From Photobacterium frigidiphilum (GTDB lineage Bacteria; Pseudomonadota; Gammaproteobacteria; Enterobacterales; Vibrionaceae), in contig NZ_PYMJ01000007.1 of assembly GCF_003025615.1 (NCBI RefSeq), positions 177,116 to 241,115 of the forward strand: a DNA stretch of 64,000 nucleotides. The letters run 5' to 3'. Made by a program: the position numbers and the translations under genes. The number at the start of each line of letters is the position of its first letter. Positions within the stretch are counted from its first letter, which is position 1. Shown here in pieces: positions 62,535-64,000 of the stretch. The notes beneath the pieces are model-generated. The model was not told the DNA's origin. It saw only the letters and a program-made list of their open reading frames with translations, and searched no databases.

Positions 62535-62784
62535 GAGTAGTTGACTTTTCTAATTATAATATATTCATTATGGTACACAGATGGAACTATTGTTAATGGT
62601 TGTAATGATTTTGTGGTATTTTTTTAACATTCAGCCACCTAGGTCAACTAATCTATAGATGATTAGGCTGTGCATCAGGATAATAAAGCAGTACTGCTGA
62701 AGTTATTATCTGTATTCTAGAGCAAATAAAATCTAAATAACTGGGCACCAGCCCTCAACCTTGAAGGCTAAACATAGTCGTAAT

Positions 62785-62912
62785 CCCTCCCTCTCGAAGG
62801 AAACTATTATTTTTGGGCAAATCACAGTAAGTATTCATCAATACTAGTCCACTGTACTTTCCAAATGGCATTTTCATACTGGCTAGTTTGATTAGGTGTT
62901 CTTTTGAAACAT
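62785..62912 (-). pseudogene. Decayed second copy of the DUF3820 gene
   Basis: From ATG 62912 the sequence runs ATGTTTCAAAAGAACACC, aligning to the start of the intact gene at 56119 with one base missing, which gives an early stop. Roughly 77 aligned bases show about eight differences. A 13-base deletion then follows, and homology fades into ATTTTTGGGCAAATCACAG around 62810. Two frameshifts and decay mark it as a pseudogene. Confidence 0.85.
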
Positions 62913-63000
62913 ATCTTCCTTTATCCGCATTAAACTGATGCTAGGGTCCAAGCCTTTATACTCAAGCAGCCTCAAGATGCAACTGCTTCTATGCGGAATA

Positions 63001-63618
63001 TTATACGCTTGCAGTCCATTGATGACTAATCAAGGGTTTACCATTTTGTGTCACAGTACCGATATACACATCACCCGCGATTATTTTACCCACGCCTTTG
63101 GGTGTGCCTGTCATCACGATATCGCCATCCGTTAATACCATGAAAGTTTGTATTTCAGCTAATATCTCATCGGGCTTATAGAGCATTAATTGAGTATCAC
63201 CTTCTTGAATCAACGTATTATTGATACTTAACGTTAAACCCAATAAAGACGCTTCAGGTTGCAATGATACAAACTCACTGAATACGGCTGAACCATTAAA
63301 CGCTTTGCTTCGCTCCCACGGAAGAGATTTCGATTTCAAAACATTTTGTACGCTGCGTTTTGTTAAATCAATGCCGAACGCCACGGCACTGAACTTACCA
63401 TTTTGATAAAGGAAAGATATCTCTCCTTCATAATGCAGTTCATCACCATTATGTGACGCTAATAAAGATGAAGATATTGCAGAGTTAGGCTTTACAAATA
63501 GTACCATTTCATCTGGCACTTCATTACCCAGTTCATGGATATGCTCTACATAATTTCGCCCGACACAAACCACTTTACTTGGTGTTATAAGTATTCCATC
63601 TAGCGTAATTTGATTCAT
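63001..63618 (-). CDS. Fumarylacetoacetate hydrolase (FAH) family protein
   Basis: 205 residues: a full FAH domain. KVVCVGRNYVEHIHELGNE, the metal-binding Glu in ELHYEGEISFLYQ, the GIDLTKRSVQNVLK and KAFNGSAVFSEFV segments, then LTDGDIVMTGTPKGVGKI are all typical. Members hydrolyse C-C bonds or decarboxylate beta-keto acids such as acylpyruvates or oxaloacetate. Closest in shape to YcgM-type acylpyruvase, but specificity is not shown. AAGGGAT precedes the ATG. Single gene at the right edge of the islet. Confidence 0.9.
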   Translation of the reverse strand: MNQITLDGILITPSKVVCVGRNYVEHIHELGNEVPDEMVLFVKPNSAISSSLLASHNGDELHYEGEISFLYQNGKFSAVAFGIDLTKRSVQNVLKSKSLPWERSKAFNGSAVFSEFVSLQPEASLLGLTLSINNTLIQEGDTQLMLYKPDEILAEIQTFMVLTDGDIVMTGTPKGVGKIIAGDVYIGTVTQNGKPLISHQWTASV

Positions 63619-64000
63619 TTTAATCCCTTAATAATAACGACCTTCACTCTGCTTTAAAGGCAACGATATCACTAAACACATCGATACCACTAAATACATC
63701 GATACTCAAGCAAGCGTAAGACACGCAAGATAACCGTCCATTCAGAGTATTGAATACAGAAGAGAGTGTATTGAATTACTTTGATAGGGCTAGCACCTTG
63801 CACTTATTGCTTGAATCCAGCGTTAAGTATCGCTACAACAAAAAAGCCGCTGTCTATTTATTCAATAAACTTTCACCCTTGGGAAAAATTTCAGACGATA
63901 CCTTTGACGTATCTTTGTAAACTCTATCTTTAACAGTGGTTTATGTTAAAAAAATCACTTAAGTATCTTTGATTGTAGCAGCTGTCATACTTTTATGTGA
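63619..64000. other. Intergenic region at the window end
   Basis: No gene seen. Contains a 2x18-bp tandem repeat: CACTAAACACATCGATAC (63670-63687) followed by CACTAAATACATCGATAC (63688-63705). The rest is AT-rich. Confidence 0.5.

Overview
The window is chromosomal DNA of a marine gammaproteobacterium of the Vibrionaceae, most likely a Photobacterium species. The evidence is the TonB2/TtpC-type energy-transduction operon, a ToxR-like membrane regulator, several small families typical of Vibrio/Photobacterium (DUF3450, DUF3081-like, DUF3389, DUF3010, DUF3820, DUF2797), the AT-rich intergenic DNA, and a dispersed repeat built around the sequence CCCAAGYTACCTCAAGATGC. The species call is inference from gene content; no rRNA gene is present to confirm it.

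Layout. 0-5.4 kb: 5' end of an OmpR-family response regulator, then a six-gene, translationally coupled minus-strand operon (DUF3450, TtpC, ExbB2, ExbD2, TonB2, TPR protein) behind a Fur-box-like site. 5.6-9.4 kb: small conserved proteins, a 308-bp MITE-like element with perfect 17-bp ends, an aromatic/aspartate aminotransferase, tRNA-Ser(UGA) with its own promoter and terminator, and a PhnA/YjdM protein. 9.4-13.9 kb: a TPP-riboswitch-controlled pyrimidine-salvage operon (thiD, thiZ, thiX, thiY, tenA). 13.9-16 kb: a TetR regulator divergent from two glutathione transferases. 16-21 kb: YdcF-, YaeQ-, GIY-YIG- and YceH-family genes, a REC-GGDEF protein and a small acidic protein. 21-28 kb: ToxR-like regulator, haem-containing fatty-acid cis/trans isomerase (Cti), cytochrome b561-type protein, cytochrome c', DUF2797. 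28-31.6 kb: retropepsin-like lipoprotein, APH-fold kinase, DUF3389, MenI-type thioesterase, M48 lipoprotein protease. 31.8-45.7 kb: a chemoreceptor, a secreted YyaL/DsbD-alpha fusion and, divergent from it, a nine-gene respiratory cluster.

The respiratory cluster (36.35-45.72 kb) is the most striking part. It encodes a dihaem cytochrome c, a Tat-exported NapA-family molybdoenzyme, two NapG-like ferredoxins, a NapH-like membrane polyferredoxin, a second unusual membrane polyferredoxin overlapping a secreted FixH/YtkA-like protein, a NapF-like ferredoxin and a five-haem NapC/NrfH-type quinol dehydrogenase. NapB and NapD are absent. It reads as a complete quinol-to-periplasm electron-transfer chain whose terminal acceptor cannot be read from sequence. 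It is visibly richer in G+C than its flanks, which suggests transfer.

45.9-55.9 kb: OmpA-like porin, FAD oxidoreductase, SYLF-domain protein, Mog (molybdenum cofactor), GabD, a methyltransferase-like membrane protein, a YgjP-like metallopeptidase, a GGDEF-EAL protein and DUF3010. 55.9-63 kb: an accessory islet (GT87, methyltransferase, GtrA, GtrB, STT3-like glycosyltransferase, a (CAA)15 tract) bracketed by an intact DUF3820 gene and a decayed second copy of it in the same orientation. The window ends with an FAH-family hydrolase and 380 bases without a recognisable gene.
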